NCBI GenBank assembly: GCA_963736425.1
Contig: CAVTOX010000009.1
Span: 124,001-188,000 of the forward strand
Source of the DNA: Prado023 sp963736425
GTDB taxonomy: Bacteria > Actinomycetota > Actinomycetes > S36-B12 > CAIYMF01
Direction of reading: 5' to 3'
DNA length: 64,000 nt
The notes under the pieces are model-generated. The model saw nothing but the letters and a program-made list of their open reading frames with translations, was not told the origin of the DNA and did no database searches. Of the stretch, positions 35,426 through 46,669 are shown piece after piece; the stretch's first letter is position 1; the number at the start of each line of letters is the position of its first letter. Position numbers and translations under genes: made by a program.

Positions 35426-36147
35426 GCACCGAGCCGCGGGACGGGGCTCCCGCCTCCCCGACCTCGCCGAGCACTGACGCTCTGGGAGTCGACCGGAGGA
35501 TGCTCGACCAGGCGATCGGTGGCTGGCGTGGCATGGTCGACTCCGGTCTTCCGGCCGCGGTCTTCGTGATCGCCTACCTGGTCACGTCCCAGCAACTGCG
35601 CCCGTCGGTCATCGCCGCACTTGTCTCCGGTCTGTTGATCGCTGTCGTGCGGCTCGCGCGCCATGAGTCCCTGCAGCAGGTGGTCGCGGGGTTCTTCGGC
35701 GTGGCCATCTCGGCCTTCGTCGCGACCCGCACGGGCAAGGCCGAGAACTACTTCCTCATCGGCATCCTGATCAACGTCGCCTACATGCTGGTGTACCTGA
35801 TCTCGTGCATCGTCCGGTGGCCGCTCCTGGGTCTCATCGTCGGCTACGTCCGCGGTGATGCCACGGGTTGGCGCAAGGACCCCCGGCAGTACCGCGCCTA
35901 CGCGACGGCCTCGTGGATCTGGGTGGCCATGTTCGGCCTGCGGCTGGTGATCCAGCTGCCGATGTACTTCGCCGGCGCGGTGGGGATGCTCGGCGTGGCC
36001 AAGCTCGCGCTGGGTTGGCCGTTCTTCCTGCTCGCCGCCTACTTGAGCTACCGGATCATCCATCCCGTGCTCAAGGAGGTGGATGCACAGGCTGCTCTTG
36101 TGGCGCCCGCCGCGCCTGCCGGCGGGTTGGAGCCGGAGTCCGCCTGA
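35422..36147 (+). CDS. DUF3159 membrane protein
   Basis: Integral membrane protein of 241 residues with about six helices between residues 35 and 220 (LPAAVFVIAYLVTS, VIAALVSGLLIAVVRLA, VVAGFFGVAISAFVA, FLIGILINVAYMLVYLIS and two more). RHESLQQVVAG and RDPRQYRAY-type polar loops are the family's conserved parts. It follows the OB-fold gene with overlapping start. Function unknown; it lies next to potassium-uptake regulators but no functional link is shown. Confidence 0.86.
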   Translation: MSTEPRDGAPASPTSPSTDALGVDRRMLDQAIGGWRGMVDSGLPAAVFVIAYLVTSQQLRPSVIAALVSGLLIAVVRLARHESLQQVVAGFFGVAISAFVATRTGKAENYFLIGILINVAYMLVYLISCIVRWPLLGLIVGYVRGDATGWRKDPRQYRAYATASWIWVAMFGLRLVIQLPMYFAGAVGMLGVAKLALGWPFFLLAAYLSYRIIHPVLKEVDAQAALVAPAAPAGGLEPESA

Positions 36148-36169
36148 TCCCGCCGCCCGGCACCGGTCG

Positions 36170-36826
36170 TCACGGGGACAGCAGCGACTGGATGGCTTCC
36201 TCCTGGTCCGGCGCGGACACGAAGAGCAGCTCGTCGCCGACCTCCAGGGGATCGTCTGGGCTGGGCGCGATCACCTGGAGGCTGCGCAGGATTGCCACCA
36301 GCGACGTGTCCGGGGGCCACCCGACGTCACCGACCCGCTGCCCGACCACGGGGGAGTCAGCGCCCAGCGTGAGCTCCACGAGGTTGGCGTTGCTCTGCCG
36401 GAAGGTGAACAGCCGGACGAGGTCCCCGACGGTGACCGCCTCCTCCACGAGTGCTGAGAGCATCTGGGGCGTCGAGACGGCCACATCGACCCCCCAGGCC
36501 TCGTTGAACAACCACTCGTTCTTGGGGTGGTTCACCCGGGCGACCACGCGCGGGACGCCGAACTCGGTCTTGGCCAGCAGGGAGACCACGAGGTTGACCT
36601 TGTCGTCGCCGGTCGCGGCGACGACCACCTGGCACGTCTGCAGCTGCGCCTCCTCGAGGGCCGAGACCTCGCACGCATCGGCGCAGAGCACATGGGCCCC
36701 CTCGACAACACCGACACGGGCGATGTCGGCCTCCCTGTCGACCAGCAGGATCTCGTGGCCGTTGCTCAGCAGCTCACGGGCGATTGCCCGACCGACCTTG
36801 CCGGCCCCTGCGATGCAGACCCTCAT
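36170..36826 (-). CDS. TrkA-type potassium uptake regulatory protein (second copy)
   Basis: Cytoplasmic RCK/TrkA protein of 218 residues that gates a potassium channel in response to nucleotide. The Rossmann motif is CIAGAGKVGRAIARELLSNGHE with Asp at the end of strand 2 (LLVDREAD), followed by a TrkA_C domain (LGADSPVVGQRVGDVGWPPDT). It overlaps the upstream trkA gene as ATGA. The pair corresponds to mycobacterial CeoB/CeoC, which have the same neighbour. Confidence 0.92.
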   Translation of the reverse strand: MRVCIAGAGKVGRAIARELLSNGHEILLVDREADIARVGVVEGAHVLCADACEVSALEEAQLQTCQVVVAATGDDKVNLVVSLLAKTEFGVPRVVARVNHPKNEWLFNEAWGVDVAVSTPQMLSALVEEAVTVGDLVRLFTFRQSNANLVELTLGADSPVVGQRVGDVGWPPDTSLVAILRSLQVIAPSPDDPLEVGDELLFVSAPDQEEAIQSLLSP

Positions 36827-37488
36827 CGATGTCCCTCCGGCGCGGCCTGGAAGATCTCCTGGATGCGTTCCTCATCCTCGCGCATGAGCAGCACATGGAC
36901 GATGTCGCCGTCCTGGAGCACGGTCTCGCGCGTGGGCAGCAGGGCGACCCCGAAGCGGGTCAGGAATGCGATGCGGGCACTCGTGGTGTCCTGCAGGTCG
37001 TGCACCAACCGGCCCACCCATTCGGGGTGCACCGTCATCTCCGCGAGGGCGATGGTCCCGCTGGGATCCGTCCACTCCTCCTGGGTGCCGCGTGGGAGCA
37101 GCCTGCGCAGCATCTGGTCGGTGGACCACGCGACGCTGGCCACGGTGGGGATGCCCAGGCGCTGGTAGACCTCGGCACGTCGGGGGTCATAGATGCGGGC
37201 CACGACGTTGCCGACGCCGAAGGTCTCACGCGCAACCCGGGCGGCGATGATGTTCGTGTTGTCACCGCTGCTGCAGGCTGCGAAGGCCTGGGCATGGGCG
37301 ATCCCCGCCTCCGTGAGGGTGTCGCGGTCGAAGCCGATACCCACGACGGTGGTGCCGCCGAAGTCGGGTGCGAGCTTGCGGAAGGCCTCGGGGTCCATGT
37401 CGACAACAGCGACCGAATGGCCCTGCCTGTCCATGGTCTGCGCGAGGGCGGACCCGACTCGGCCGCAGCCGAGGATCACGATGTGCAC
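36823..37488 (-). CDS. TrkA-type potassium uptake regulatory protein (first copy)
   Basis: RCK-domain protein of 221 residues: ILGCGRVGSALAQTMDRQGH is the Rossmann motif, VVDMDPEAFRKL ends strand 2, then GIGFDRDTLTEAG and a C-terminal TrkA_C domain. The start at GTG 37488 is supported by a TAGCGT hexamer seven bases upstream. A much longer in-frame reading to 39372 is antisense to the permease gene and is rejected. Divergent from the permease, with 57 bases between starts. Confidence 0.91.
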   Translation of the reverse strand: MHIVILGCGRVGSALAQTMDRQGHSVAVVDMDPEAFRKLAPDFGGTTVVGIGFDRDTLTEAGIAHAQAFAACSSGDNTNIIAARVARETFGVGNVVARIYDPRRAEVYQRLGIPTVASVAWSTDQMLRRLLPRGTQEEWTDPSGTIALAEMTVHPEWVGRLVHDLQDTTSARIAFLTRFGVALLPTRETVLQDGDIVHVLLMREDEERIQEIFQAAPEGHR

Positions 37489-37495
37489 AACCGGA

Positions 37496-37501
37496 ACGCT
37501 A
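37496..37501 (-). promoter_or_regulatory. -10 hexamer, leaderless start of trkA
   Basis: TAGCGT on the minus strand, seven bases before GTG 37488. Confidence 0.5.
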
Positions 37502-37531
37502 CACGCGTCCCATAGGGGTGTGCGCTGTGCG

Positions 37532-37537
37532 TAGCAT
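37532..37537 (+). promoter_or_regulatory. -10 hexamer, leaderless start of APC permease
   Basis: TAGCAT, eight bases before GTG 37546; the two divergent promoters share under 60 bp. Confidence 0.45.
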
Positions 37538-37545
37538 TCACCCAC

Positions 37546-39582
37546 GTGGGAACCTTCTCCGACGTCACCAAGCGGATGCTGTTCGGTCGCGCCCTGCACA
37601 CCAACCAGCTCGGCGAGACCCTGTTGCCCAAGCGCATCGCGCTGCCGGTCTTCGCCTCGGATGCGTTGTCCTCCAACGGGTATGCCACGCAGGAGATCCT
37701 GCTGGTGCTGTCGCTGGGCGGGTATGCCCTGTTCCAGTACGCGCCCTGGGTGGCTGCCGCGGTCATCATGGTGTTCCTCGTCGTGGTCCTGTCGTACCGC
37801 CAGAATGTGCACGCCTACCCGTCCGGCGGGGGTGACTACGAGGTCGTGTCGACGAACCTGGGACCGCGATGGGGGGTGTTCGTCGCCAGTGCCCTGATGG
37901 TCGACTACGTGTTGACCGTCGCCGTGTCCATCTCCTCGGCCGTGGCCAACGCGGCCTCGGCGATCCCCTGGATGGGCCAGCACAGCGTGGCCCTTGCCGT
38001 CGGCCTGACCGTGGTCCTCGCGCTGATCAACCTGCGCGGGGTGCGGGAGTCGGGGAGTGCTTTCGCCATTCCCACGTATGCCTTCATCTTCGCCATCTTC
38101 ACGATGCTCATCTGGGCCGGCGTGCGGATGTCCCGGGGGGATGTCCTGCTCGCGGAGTCTGCCGACTGGGTGATCAAGCCGGAGGCGAACTTCGCGGGTG
38201 CGGCGCTCGTGTTCCTGATCGCCCGAGCCTTCTCGTCGGGCACGACCGCCCTGACTGGGATCGAGGCGATCAGCAACGGCGTGCCGGCGTTCCGCAAGCC
38301 CAAGAGCAAGAACGCCGCCACCACCCTGGCGATGCTCGGGGCGATCGCCATGACGATGTTCGCCGGCATCACGTGGCTGGCCGTCGCGACGAAGGTGAAG
38401 GTGGCCGAGTCCACCGAGGACCTGATCGGCATGCCGCCGGGCACGGAGCAGAAGACCGTGATCGCCCAGGTCGCCCAGGCGGTGTTCTCGAACTTCACCC
38501 CGATGTTCGTGTTCGTGTCGGTCGTGACCGCCCTGATCCTCGTCCTGGCCGCCAACACCGCCTTCAACGGCTTCCCCGTCCTCGGATCGATCCTGGCCCG
38601 CGATGGCTACCTGCCCAGGCAGCTGCACACCCGCGGTGACCGCCTGGCCTTCAGCAACGGCATCGTCACACTGGCGGGCCTGGCCGGCCTGCTGATCTAC
38701 GTGTACCAGGCCAACGTCTCGGCCCTGATCCAGCTGTACATCATCGGCGTCTTCGTGTCGTTCACCCTCAGCCAGCTCGGGATGATCAAGCACTGGAACC
38801 GGCACCTCTTGGACGAGCGGGACCCAGCCGAGCGGGGGCGCATGAAGCGCAAGCGCCTGGTCAACAGTGTCGGCTTCTGCATGACCGGCACGGTTCTGGC
38901 GATCGTTCTGGTCACGAAGTTCACGCGCGGCGCCTGGATCGTCTGCATCGCCATGCCCGTCCTGTTCCTGATCATGGAGTCGATCCGCAAGCACTACGAC
39001 CGGGTCTCGGTCGAGTTGGTGGCCGGGGACGACGAGAACGTGACACTGCCCAGCCGGGTCCACGCGATCGTCCTGGTGTCCAAGGTCCACAAGCCCACGC
39101 TGCGGGCGCTGGCCTACGCCCGCGCGACGCGACCCACCGTGCTCGAGGCCGTGACCGTGGACGTCGACGACGACGCGACGGCCCGGCTGATCCACGACTG
39201 GGAGCGCCGCGGGATCCCTGTGTCCCTGAAGGTCCTGGACTCGCCCTACCGCGAGGTCACGCGCCCGGTGGTCGAGTACGTGCGGGGGCTGAACCGCAGC
39301 TCCCCGCGGGACCTCGTCTGCGTGTACGTGCCCGAGTACGTGGTGGGTCACTGGTGGGAGCAGCTGCTGCACAACCAGAGCGCGCTGCGCCTCAAGACCC
39401 GCCTGCTGTTCTCCCCAGGGGTGATGGTGGTCAGCGTCCCCTGGCAGCTGCTGTCCAGCGAGCGGATCGCCGACGAGCCCGAGGCGCAGGCGCCGGGTGC
39501 AATGCGTCGGGCGGAGCCGGACTCCGAGACAGCCGAGGCCTACGTGGCCGGCGAGATGGGGGCTGGTCCATCACTGCGGTAG
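37546..39582 (+). CDS. APC-superfamily permease
   Basis: Large secondary transporter of 678 residues. Twelve helices span about residues 30-480, the first region being LPVFASDALSSNGYATQEIL, a signature of this actinobacterial KUP/APC-like group; YPSGGGDYEVVSTNLG and the FSSGTTALTGIEAISNGVPAF segment follow. A soluble C-terminal domain of about 180 residues (VHAIVLVSKVHKPTLRALAYA) resembles a universal-stress-like fold. Its divergence from two TrkA proteins, also seen in mycobacteria, suggests potassium or a linked amino-acid substrate; this is inferred. Confidence 0.88.
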   Translation: MGTFSDVTKRMLFGRALHTNQLGETLLPKRIALPVFASDALSSNGYATQEILLVLSLGGYALFQYAPWVAAAVIMVFLVVVLSYRQNVHAYPSGGGDYEVVSTNLGPRWGVFVASALMVDYVLTVAVSISSAVANAASAIPWMGQHSVALAVGLTVVLALINLRGVRESGSAFAIPTYAFIFAIFTMLIWAGVRMSRGDVLLAESADWVIKPEANFAGAALVFLIARAFSSGTTALTGIEAISNGVPAFRKPKSKNAATTLAMLGAIAMTMFAGITWLAVATKVKVAESTEDLIGMPPGTEQKTVIAQVAQAVFSNFTPMFVFVSVVTALILVLAANTAFNGFPVLGSILARDGYLPRQLHTRGDRLAFSNGIVTLAGLAGLLIYVYQANVSALIQLYIIGVFVSFTLSQLGMIKHWNRHLLDERDPAERGRMKRKRLVNSVGFCMTGTVLAIVLVTKFTRGAWIVCIAMPVLFLIMESIRKHYDRVSVELVAGDDENVTLPSRVHAIVLVSKVHKPTLRALAYARATRPTVLEAVTVDVDDDATARLIHDWERRGIPVSLKVLDSPYREVTRPVVEYVRGLNRSSPRDLVCVYVPEYVVGHWWEQLLHNQSALRLKTRLLFSPGVMVVSVPWQLLSSERIADEPEAQAPGAMRRAEPDSETAEAYVAGEMGAGPSLR

Positions 39583-39590
39583 TCGGGGGC

Positions 39591-40787
39591 ATGTCGGTCG
39601 GGGACCGAGTCGTCGTCGAGGTCGGGGCGGTTGCCCATGGGGGCCACTGCGTCGCCAGGCACGAGGGGCAGGTGATCTTCGTGCGGCACGCCCTGCCCGG
39701 GGAGCGGGTCGAGGTTCGGGTCACGTCGATCGGGCGCAAGGCCAGGTTCGTCCGGGCCGACGCGGTGGAGGTCCTCGTCGCCAGCCCGGATCGGCGCCCG
39801 GCGCCCTGCCCGGTCGCATTGCAGTGCGGAGGCTGCGACTGGCAGCACGTCACTCCCGGAGCCCAGCGTCGGCTGAAGGCTGAGGTGGTCCGGGAGGCGA
39901 TGATGCGGTTCGCCGGGATCAGCCTGCCCGACGGGTTCGCCGTCGAGGAGGTCGCCGATCCGGTGCCGTCCGAGGGGGCAGCCGCCGCCGAGGGGCTGGG
40001 ATGGCGCACCCGCGGGACCCTCGGTGTGGACCGCTCAGGGCGGGCAGGGTTCCTGGGCCACCGCTCCCACCGTGTGGTGGTCGGCGGCCAGTGCGCGCAG
40101 CTGCATCCACGGCTGGCCCCCCTGGACCTCTTCGGGCAGACCTGGCCCGACGGCAGGCTGGCGTTCGCGTGCCCGTCGCTGGGAGAGCCCGTCGCCTTCC
40201 CGGAATCCGAGCCGCCGGCCGCGCCGATCACCGAGCGCGCGGATGGTCGAGCGTGGTCGGTCGCGCCCGACGGCTTCTGGCAGGTGCACCCCGGCGCCGC
40301 AGATGCTCTCGTCGGGCATGTGCGCCGCATGGTCGACCCACGGGCCGGCGAGCGGTTGGTGGACCTGTACGCGGGGGTGGGCCTAATCGGGTTGAGCCTC
40401 GCGGGTGCCGTCGCCGGGGGAGTGGAGGTCACGCTGGTCGAGGGCGATCGACGGGCCTGTGAGCTGGCGGCCGAGAACGCCGGGGACCTGAAGGCAACGG
40501 TCGTGCGCGCCGGGGTCGACCGCTGGGTCACTCGACCGGGGGCTCTCGAGGGCGTCGACGTCGTCGTCCTCGACCCGCCGCGGACAGGCGCGGGTGCAGC
40601 CGTGGTGGAGGCGATCGCCTCCGTGCGGCCCCGAGCGGTTGCCTATGTGGCCTGTGATCCGGTGGCACTGGCCCGAGATGTCGCCACCTTCCGCGACCAC
40701 GGGCTGGTCCTCGACGAGCTCGTCGCCCTCGACCTGTTCCCCACAACTCATCACGTCGAATGCGTGGCCAAACTCGTCCTCCGGTGA
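39591..40787 (+). CDS. TrmA/RumA-family RNA (uracil-C5)-methyltransferase-like protein
   Basis: Class I SAM-dependent RNA methyltransferase, 398 residues. It has an N-terminal TRAM domain (VVVEVGAVAHGGHCVARHEGQVIFV), a Cys cluster CPVALQCGGCDWQHV, SAM motif LVDLYAGVGLIGLSLA, VVLDPPRTGAG and the catalytic Cys in VAYVACDPVALARDV. The cluster has three of the usual four iron-sulfur cysteines in one run, so cluster binding is likely but incomplete to the eye. It follows the permease after eight bases. The ATG at 39591 has a GGGGG site. Target position in RNA is unknown. Confidence 0.88.
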   Translation: MSVGDRVVVEVGAVAHGGHCVARHEGQVIFVRHALPGERVEVRVTSIGRKARFVRADAVEVLVASPDRRPAPCPVALQCGGCDWQHVTPGAQRRLKAEVVREAMMRFAGISLPDGFAVEEVADPVPSEGAAAAEGLGWRTRGTLGVDRSGRAGFLGHRSHRVVVGGQCAQLHPRLAPLDLFGQTWPDGRLAFACPSLGEPVAFPESEPPAAPITERADGRAWSVAPDGFWQVHPGAADALVGHVRRMVDPRAGERLVDLYAGVGLIGLSLAGAVAGGVEVTLVEGDRRACELAAENAGDLKATVVRAGVDRWVTRPGALEGVDVVVLDPPRTGAGAAVVEAIASVRPRAVAYVACDPVALARDVATFRDHGLVLDELVALDLFPTTHHVECVAKLVLR

Positions 40788-40805
40788 TATCTTGATATCA
40801 AGATA
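40788..40805. promoter_or_regulatory. 18-bp perfect palindrome upstream of aconitase
   Basis: TATCTTGATATCAAGATA, perfectly self-complementary, AT-rich in a GC-rich genome, immediately after the methyltransferase stop and 76 bases before acn. It is a strong operator candidate for a dimeric repressor of aconitase. TetR-type AcnR has this role in corynebacteria; no such regulator gene is adjacent here. Confidence 0.6.
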
Positions 40806-40846
40806 CTTTCGGGTGGCGGGATCACGCGGGTCCCCGGAGGGCGCGA

Positions 40847-40852
40847 TAGCCT
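40847..40852 (+). promoter_or_regulatory. Candidate -10 hexamer of aconitase
   Basis: TAGCCT 29 bases before the ATG, followed by a GAGGAGGAG ribosome site. The palindrome at 40788-40805 would lie upstream of the -35 region or overlap it. Confidence 0.35.
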
Positions 40853-40881
40853 TCCGTTGCGGTTGCTGAGGAGGAGTCTGC

Positions 40882-43539
<2,658 letters not shown>

Positions 43540-43553
43540 CCACCCGTCACGCC

Positions 43554-43598
43554 ATCCCCACCTCCCCGGGAGCAGACTGGATCCGGAGAGGTGGGGAT
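43554..43598 (+). promoter_or_regulatory. Hairpin between acn and small membrane-protein gene, overlapping ribosome site
   Basis: ATCCCCACCTC (43554-43564) pairs perfectly with GAGGTGGGGAT (43588-43598) around a 23-base loop. The right arm is also the likely ribosome site (GAGGTGGGG) of the gene starting at 43604, so the hairpin can act as an acn terminator and hide that site. A T-run is absent, so the terminator role is uncertain. Confidence 0.55.
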
Positions 43599-43603
43599 CG
43601 TCC

Positions 43604-43786
43604 ATGAGTAATGGCAATGGCGCGGCGGCCGGCGGCGGAGCGATCTACGGGCTGGGCGTGTTCGGTGCCTGGGCCTGGTTCTGGCAGCAGGCGGACGGCT
43701 TCTGGGAGTACGCCCTGGCCATCCTTCAGGGCGTCTTCTGGCCGGCGTTCATGGTCTACCAGGCCTTCCAGGCCCTCGGCAGTTGA
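43604..43786 (+). CDS. Small single-pass membrane protein
   Basis: A 60-residue protein with a Gly/Ala-rich N-terminus (MSNGNGAAAGGGAIYGLGVFG) and a hydrophobic, Trp/Phe-rich segment (AWAWFWQQADGFWEYALAILQGVFW) that could form one or two short helices. I recognise no named family. Coding evidence: good ribosome site, sensible length and hydrophobicity, and its stop lies only six bases from the convergent SOUL gene. Its ribosome site is inside a strong hairpin. Confidence 0.68.
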   Translation: MSNGNGAAAGGGAIYGLGVFGAWAWFWQQADGFWEYALAILQGVFWPAFMVYQAFQALGS

Positions 43787-43792
43787 CGCAGG

Positions 43793-44299
43793 TCATCGGC
43801 CGGTGGGGCGTTGCTCCACGTCGACGACGACCTCGTTGTGCCGCATGAACGGGGGGATGAAGGGGGCGTTGAAGCGCGCCAGTCGCACGGCGCCCACTGG
43901 CTGCCACGGGGAGTCCGCCAAGGACTTCAGCAGTTGCCGCCCGCGCTTCTCGAGGTCGCTCGCATTGCCCCAGCCTGAGAACGTCAGCGCTGCCGCCACC
44001 TGTTCCGGGACGGTTCGCAGATGCACACGGGAGTCGGTCGGAGCAGGCAGGGTGTCCAGCCCGCGTCCCTCGGGCATCACGAATGCCACGGAGTGCCCCT
44101 CCTCGCCGGGCGTCTGCACCACGGGTGCAGTCATCGCGATCTGCCCCTGGATGTAGCCGAAGAGCGGGCGGAAGCCGCGGTTCCCGGCATCGTCGAAGTT
44201 CCCATCCACGACCACCTCCGCGATCGTGTGCTCCGGGTAGCGGCGGATGTCGATCGCGCCCCATCGCCCGATCGACTCGTACGGCTGCTGCTGCGTCAT
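43793..44299 (-). CDS. SOUL family heme-binding-like protein
   Basis: SOUL/HBP-fold protein of 168 residues. The family's RRYPEHTIAEVVV start, FRPLFGYIQGQ, IAMTAPVVQ and WQPVGAVRLARFNAPFIPPFMRHNEVVVDV end are all present. Bacterial members bind heme weakly or have unknown ligands; presence near heme genes is suggestive only. ATG 44299 gives the standard N-terminus. Monocistronic as far as seen. Confidence 0.9.
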   Translation of the reverse strand: MTQQQPYESIGRWGAIDIRRYPEHTIAEVVVDGNFDDAGNRGFRPLFGYIQGQIAMTAPVVQTPGEEGHSVAFVMPEGRGLDTLPAPTDSRVHLRTVPEQVAAALTFSGWGNASDLEKRGRQLLKSLADSPWQPVGAVRLARFNAPFIPPFMRHNEVVVDVEQRPTGR

Positions 44300-44341
44300 G
44301 CAACCAGTGTCCCGCCGAACCTTGCCACCCGCTGCTCGGGG

Positions 44342-44704
44342 CTACAGCTTCGGGCGCCAGCGGCGGCCCTGAAGCGCCTCCTCGACCAGGGCCACTTCGC
44401 GCACCTGGGCGGCCAACCGGGCGCCCTCCTTGCTCAGGGCCACCAGCGTCTCCTCGACCGCCTCGGGGGGCACGCGCCCCGCCAGGTCGCGCCGGGTACC
44501 CGCGTAGGCCGACCGGGCGGCCTGCAGCGAGGCGTCGGCGTGCAGTGCTGCGAGGCGGGCGAGGACCACCGGGTAGCGCCTGAACACCTCATGCCCGCGG
44601 TAGTCCGGGGGGCACAGATCCAGGAGCCAGCCGACGACCTTGTCGGGGAACGCCGGCGACTCCGGATCGGGGACGGCGCGCGGCCACCCGGGGGGAGTCG
44701 TCAT
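44342..44704 (-). CDS. Conserved actinobacterial hypothetical protein upstream of dxs
   Basis: Protein of 120 codons without a named function. The conserved parts are VVGWLLDLCPPDYRGHEVFRRYPVVLARL and VPPEAVEETLVALSKEGARLA, mostly helical; similar proteins lie beside dxs in other actinobacteria. ATG 44704 (MTTPPGWPRA) is supported by a TAGGCT hexamer seven bases upstream. The longer in-frame reading into the dxs leader is rejected. Confidence 0.78.
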   Translation of the reverse strand: MTTPPGWPRAVPDPESPAFPDKVVGWLLDLCPPDYRGHEVFRRYPVVLARLAALHADASLQAARSAYAGTRRDLAGRVPPEAVEETLVALSKEGARLAAQVREVALVEEALQGRRWRPKL

Positions 44705-44711
44705 GGGCCCC

Positions 44712-44717
44712 AGCCTA
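44712..44717 (-). promoter_or_regulatory. -10 hexamer, leaderless start of hypothetical gene
   Basis: TAGGCT on the minus strand, seven bases before ATG 44704. Confidence 0.45.
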
Positions 44718-44794
44718 GGGTCGCGCCGCCCGTGTGCCGACGGGCGTTCACTCCTAGACTGTATCGACGACCGCACGAGTAGGAGGCGCATCAC

Positions 44795-46669
44795 GTGGGC
44801 GTGCTGGACAGCATCGACTCACCCGCGGACCTCCGCGCGCTGAGACCTGAGCAGCTCGCCGAGCTGTCCGCGGAGATCCGTGGATTCCTCGTCGACAAGG
44901 TCAGCCGCACCGGCGGGCATCTTGGTCCCAACCTGGGGGTCGTGGAGCTGACCATCGCGCTGCACCGGGTGTTCGACTCACCCAGGGACGTGATCCTCTG
45001 GGACACCGGGCACCAGTCCTACGTGCACAAGATCATCACCGGCCGACGAGAGGGGTTCGACCACCTGCGCCAGGAGGGCGGGATCTCCGGCTACCCGTCA
45101 CGTGCTGAGAGCCCCCACGACGTGATCGAGAACTCGCACGCGTCGACCGCGCTGTCCTACGCCGACGGCATCGCGAAGGCCTTCGAGCAGGCCGGGACCC
45201 TGGGCCAGCGGCACGTGGTGGCGGTCGTCGGGGACGGCTCGCTGACCGGGGGCATGTCGTGGGAGGCCCTGAACAACATCGCCGGCTCGCACCGACCCGT
45301 GATCATCGTGGTCAACGACAACGAACGCTCCTATGCCCCGACCATCGGAGGACTCGCCCGCTACCTCGACACCCTGCGCACGACTCGCGGCTACGAGCGC
45401 TTCCTCGATTGGGGGAAGGACGTACTGGGTCGTACGCCCGTGCTGGGCGCGCCACTGTTCGAAGCCCTGCACGGGGTCAAGCGCGGGGTCAAGGATGTGG
45501 TCGCACCGCAGGGGATGTTCGAGGACCTGGGGTTGAAGTATCTCGGCCCGGTCGACGGGCACGACGTGGCCTCTGTCGAGTCGGTGCTCAACGCAGCGCG
45601 CCGGTACGGCGGACCGGTCATCGTCCATGTCATCACGCAGAAGGGCCGCGGTTACGCCCCGGCGGAGAACGACGAGGCGGACCGCTTCCACGGCGTCGGG
45701 ATCATCGACCCGGAGACTGGGATCCCCGTGAGCAACGGCGGCCCGACCTGGACCGCAGCCTTCGCCGACGAGCTCGTGCAGGTCGGTCGTGACCGACCCG
45801 ACGTGGTGGCCATCACCGCCGCGATGCTCTGCCCGACGGGCCTCGACCGGTTCGCCGCGGAGTTCCCGGATCGCACCTACGACGTGGGCATCGCCGAGCA
45901 GCACGCGCTCACCTCGGCGGCCGGGATGGCCTACGCCGGGCTGCACCCGGTGGTCGCGCTGTACGCGACCTTCTTGAACCGCGCCTTCGACCAGGTGCTC
46001 ATGGATGTCGCACTGCACCGCGCCGGGGTGACGATCGTCCTGGACCGCGCCGGTGTCACCGGGGATGACGGGGCCTCACACAACGGCATGTGGGACCTCT
46101 CCATGCTGGGGTTGATCCCCGGGGTCCGGGTCGCTGCTCCGCGCGACGAGGAGACCCTGCGACGGGCCCTGCGTGAGGCTGTGGCAGTCACCGACGGCCC
46201 GACGGTGCTGCGATTCCCCAAGGGCCGGCTCGCCGAGCCGCTTCTGGCGGTGGCTGACAGTGACGGGGTCGATCTTCTGCATGCCGATTCCGAGCCCCAG
46301 GTCCTGCTGGTCGGGGTGGGCAGCATGGCCGGCGTGGCCCGTGAGGCCGCCGTCAAGTTGTCCGCCGAGGGCGTGTCCGTGGCCGTCGCCGCACCGTTGT
46401 GGGTCACGCCGCTGCCCTCAGGCCTCCTGGACCTCGCCGGCGAGATCGGCCTGGTCGTGACGATGGAGGACAACGGCCTGGTCGGGGGGATCGGGTCGAG
46501 CCTTGCAACAGCGCTGGCCGATGCCGGGACCCGCGTGCGCATGGAGCGGCTGGGAATCCCGCAGGAGTTCCTGGACCACGCCGGTCGCCCAGCCATCCTG
46601 GAGCGCCTCGGGCTCACCGCTCAGGGATGCGCCGACGCCGCCCGGCGGTTGCTCGATCTGCCGGACTGA
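44795..46669 (+). CDS. dxs: 1-deoxy-D-xylulose-5-phosphate synthase
   Basis: Thiamine-diphosphate enzyme that joins pyruvate and glyceraldehyde-3-phosphate in the first step of the MEP isoprenoid pathway; 624 residues. TDP-binding GDGSLTGGMSWEALNN, catalytic HDVIENSHASTALSYADG, IAEQHALTSAAGMAYAGL with the key Glu, and DRAGVTGDDGASHNGMWDLS are seen. GTG 44795 has an AGGAGG site about 12 bases upstream; a TAGACT hexamer lies at 44754. The stop overlaps the GGDEF-EAL gene (TGATG), an unusual coupling. Confidence 0.96.
   Translation: MGVLDSIDSPADLRALRPEQLAELSAEIRGFLVDKVSRTGGHLGPNLGVVELTIALHRVFDSPRDVILWDTGHQSYVHKIITGRREGFDHLRQEGGISGYPSRAESPHDVIENSHASTALSYADGIAKAFEQAGTLGQRHVVAVVGDGSLTGGMSWEALNNIAGSHRPVIIVVNDNERSYAPTIGGLARYLDTLRTTRGYERFLDWGKDVLGRTPVLGAPLFEALHGVKRGVKDVVAPQGMFEDLGLKYLGPVDGHDVASVESVLNAARRYGGPVIVHVITQKGRGYAPAENDEADRFHGVGIIDPETGIPVSNGGPTWTAAFADELVQVGRDRPDVVAITAAMLCPTGLDRFAAEFPDRTYDVGIAEQHALTSAAGMAYAGLHPVVALYATFLNRAFDQVLMDVALHRAGVTIVLDRAGVTGDDGASHNGMWDLSMLGLIPGVRVAAPRDEETLRRALREAVAVTDGPTVLRFPKGRLAEPLLAVADSDGVDLLHADSEPQVLLVGVGSMAGVAREAAVKLSAEGVSVAVAAPLWVTPLPSGLLDLAGEIGLVVTMEDNGLVGGIGSSLATALADAGTRVRMERLGIPQEFLDHAGRPAILERLGLTAQGCADAARRLLDLPD

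Noticed and set aside
37489..39372. Open frame on the minus strand that would extend the trkA gene to 849 codons
   Set aside because: It is antisense to the clearly coding APC permease; the added sequence is His/Gln/Arg/Gly-rich shadow text, and a leaderless promoter marks the real start at 37488.
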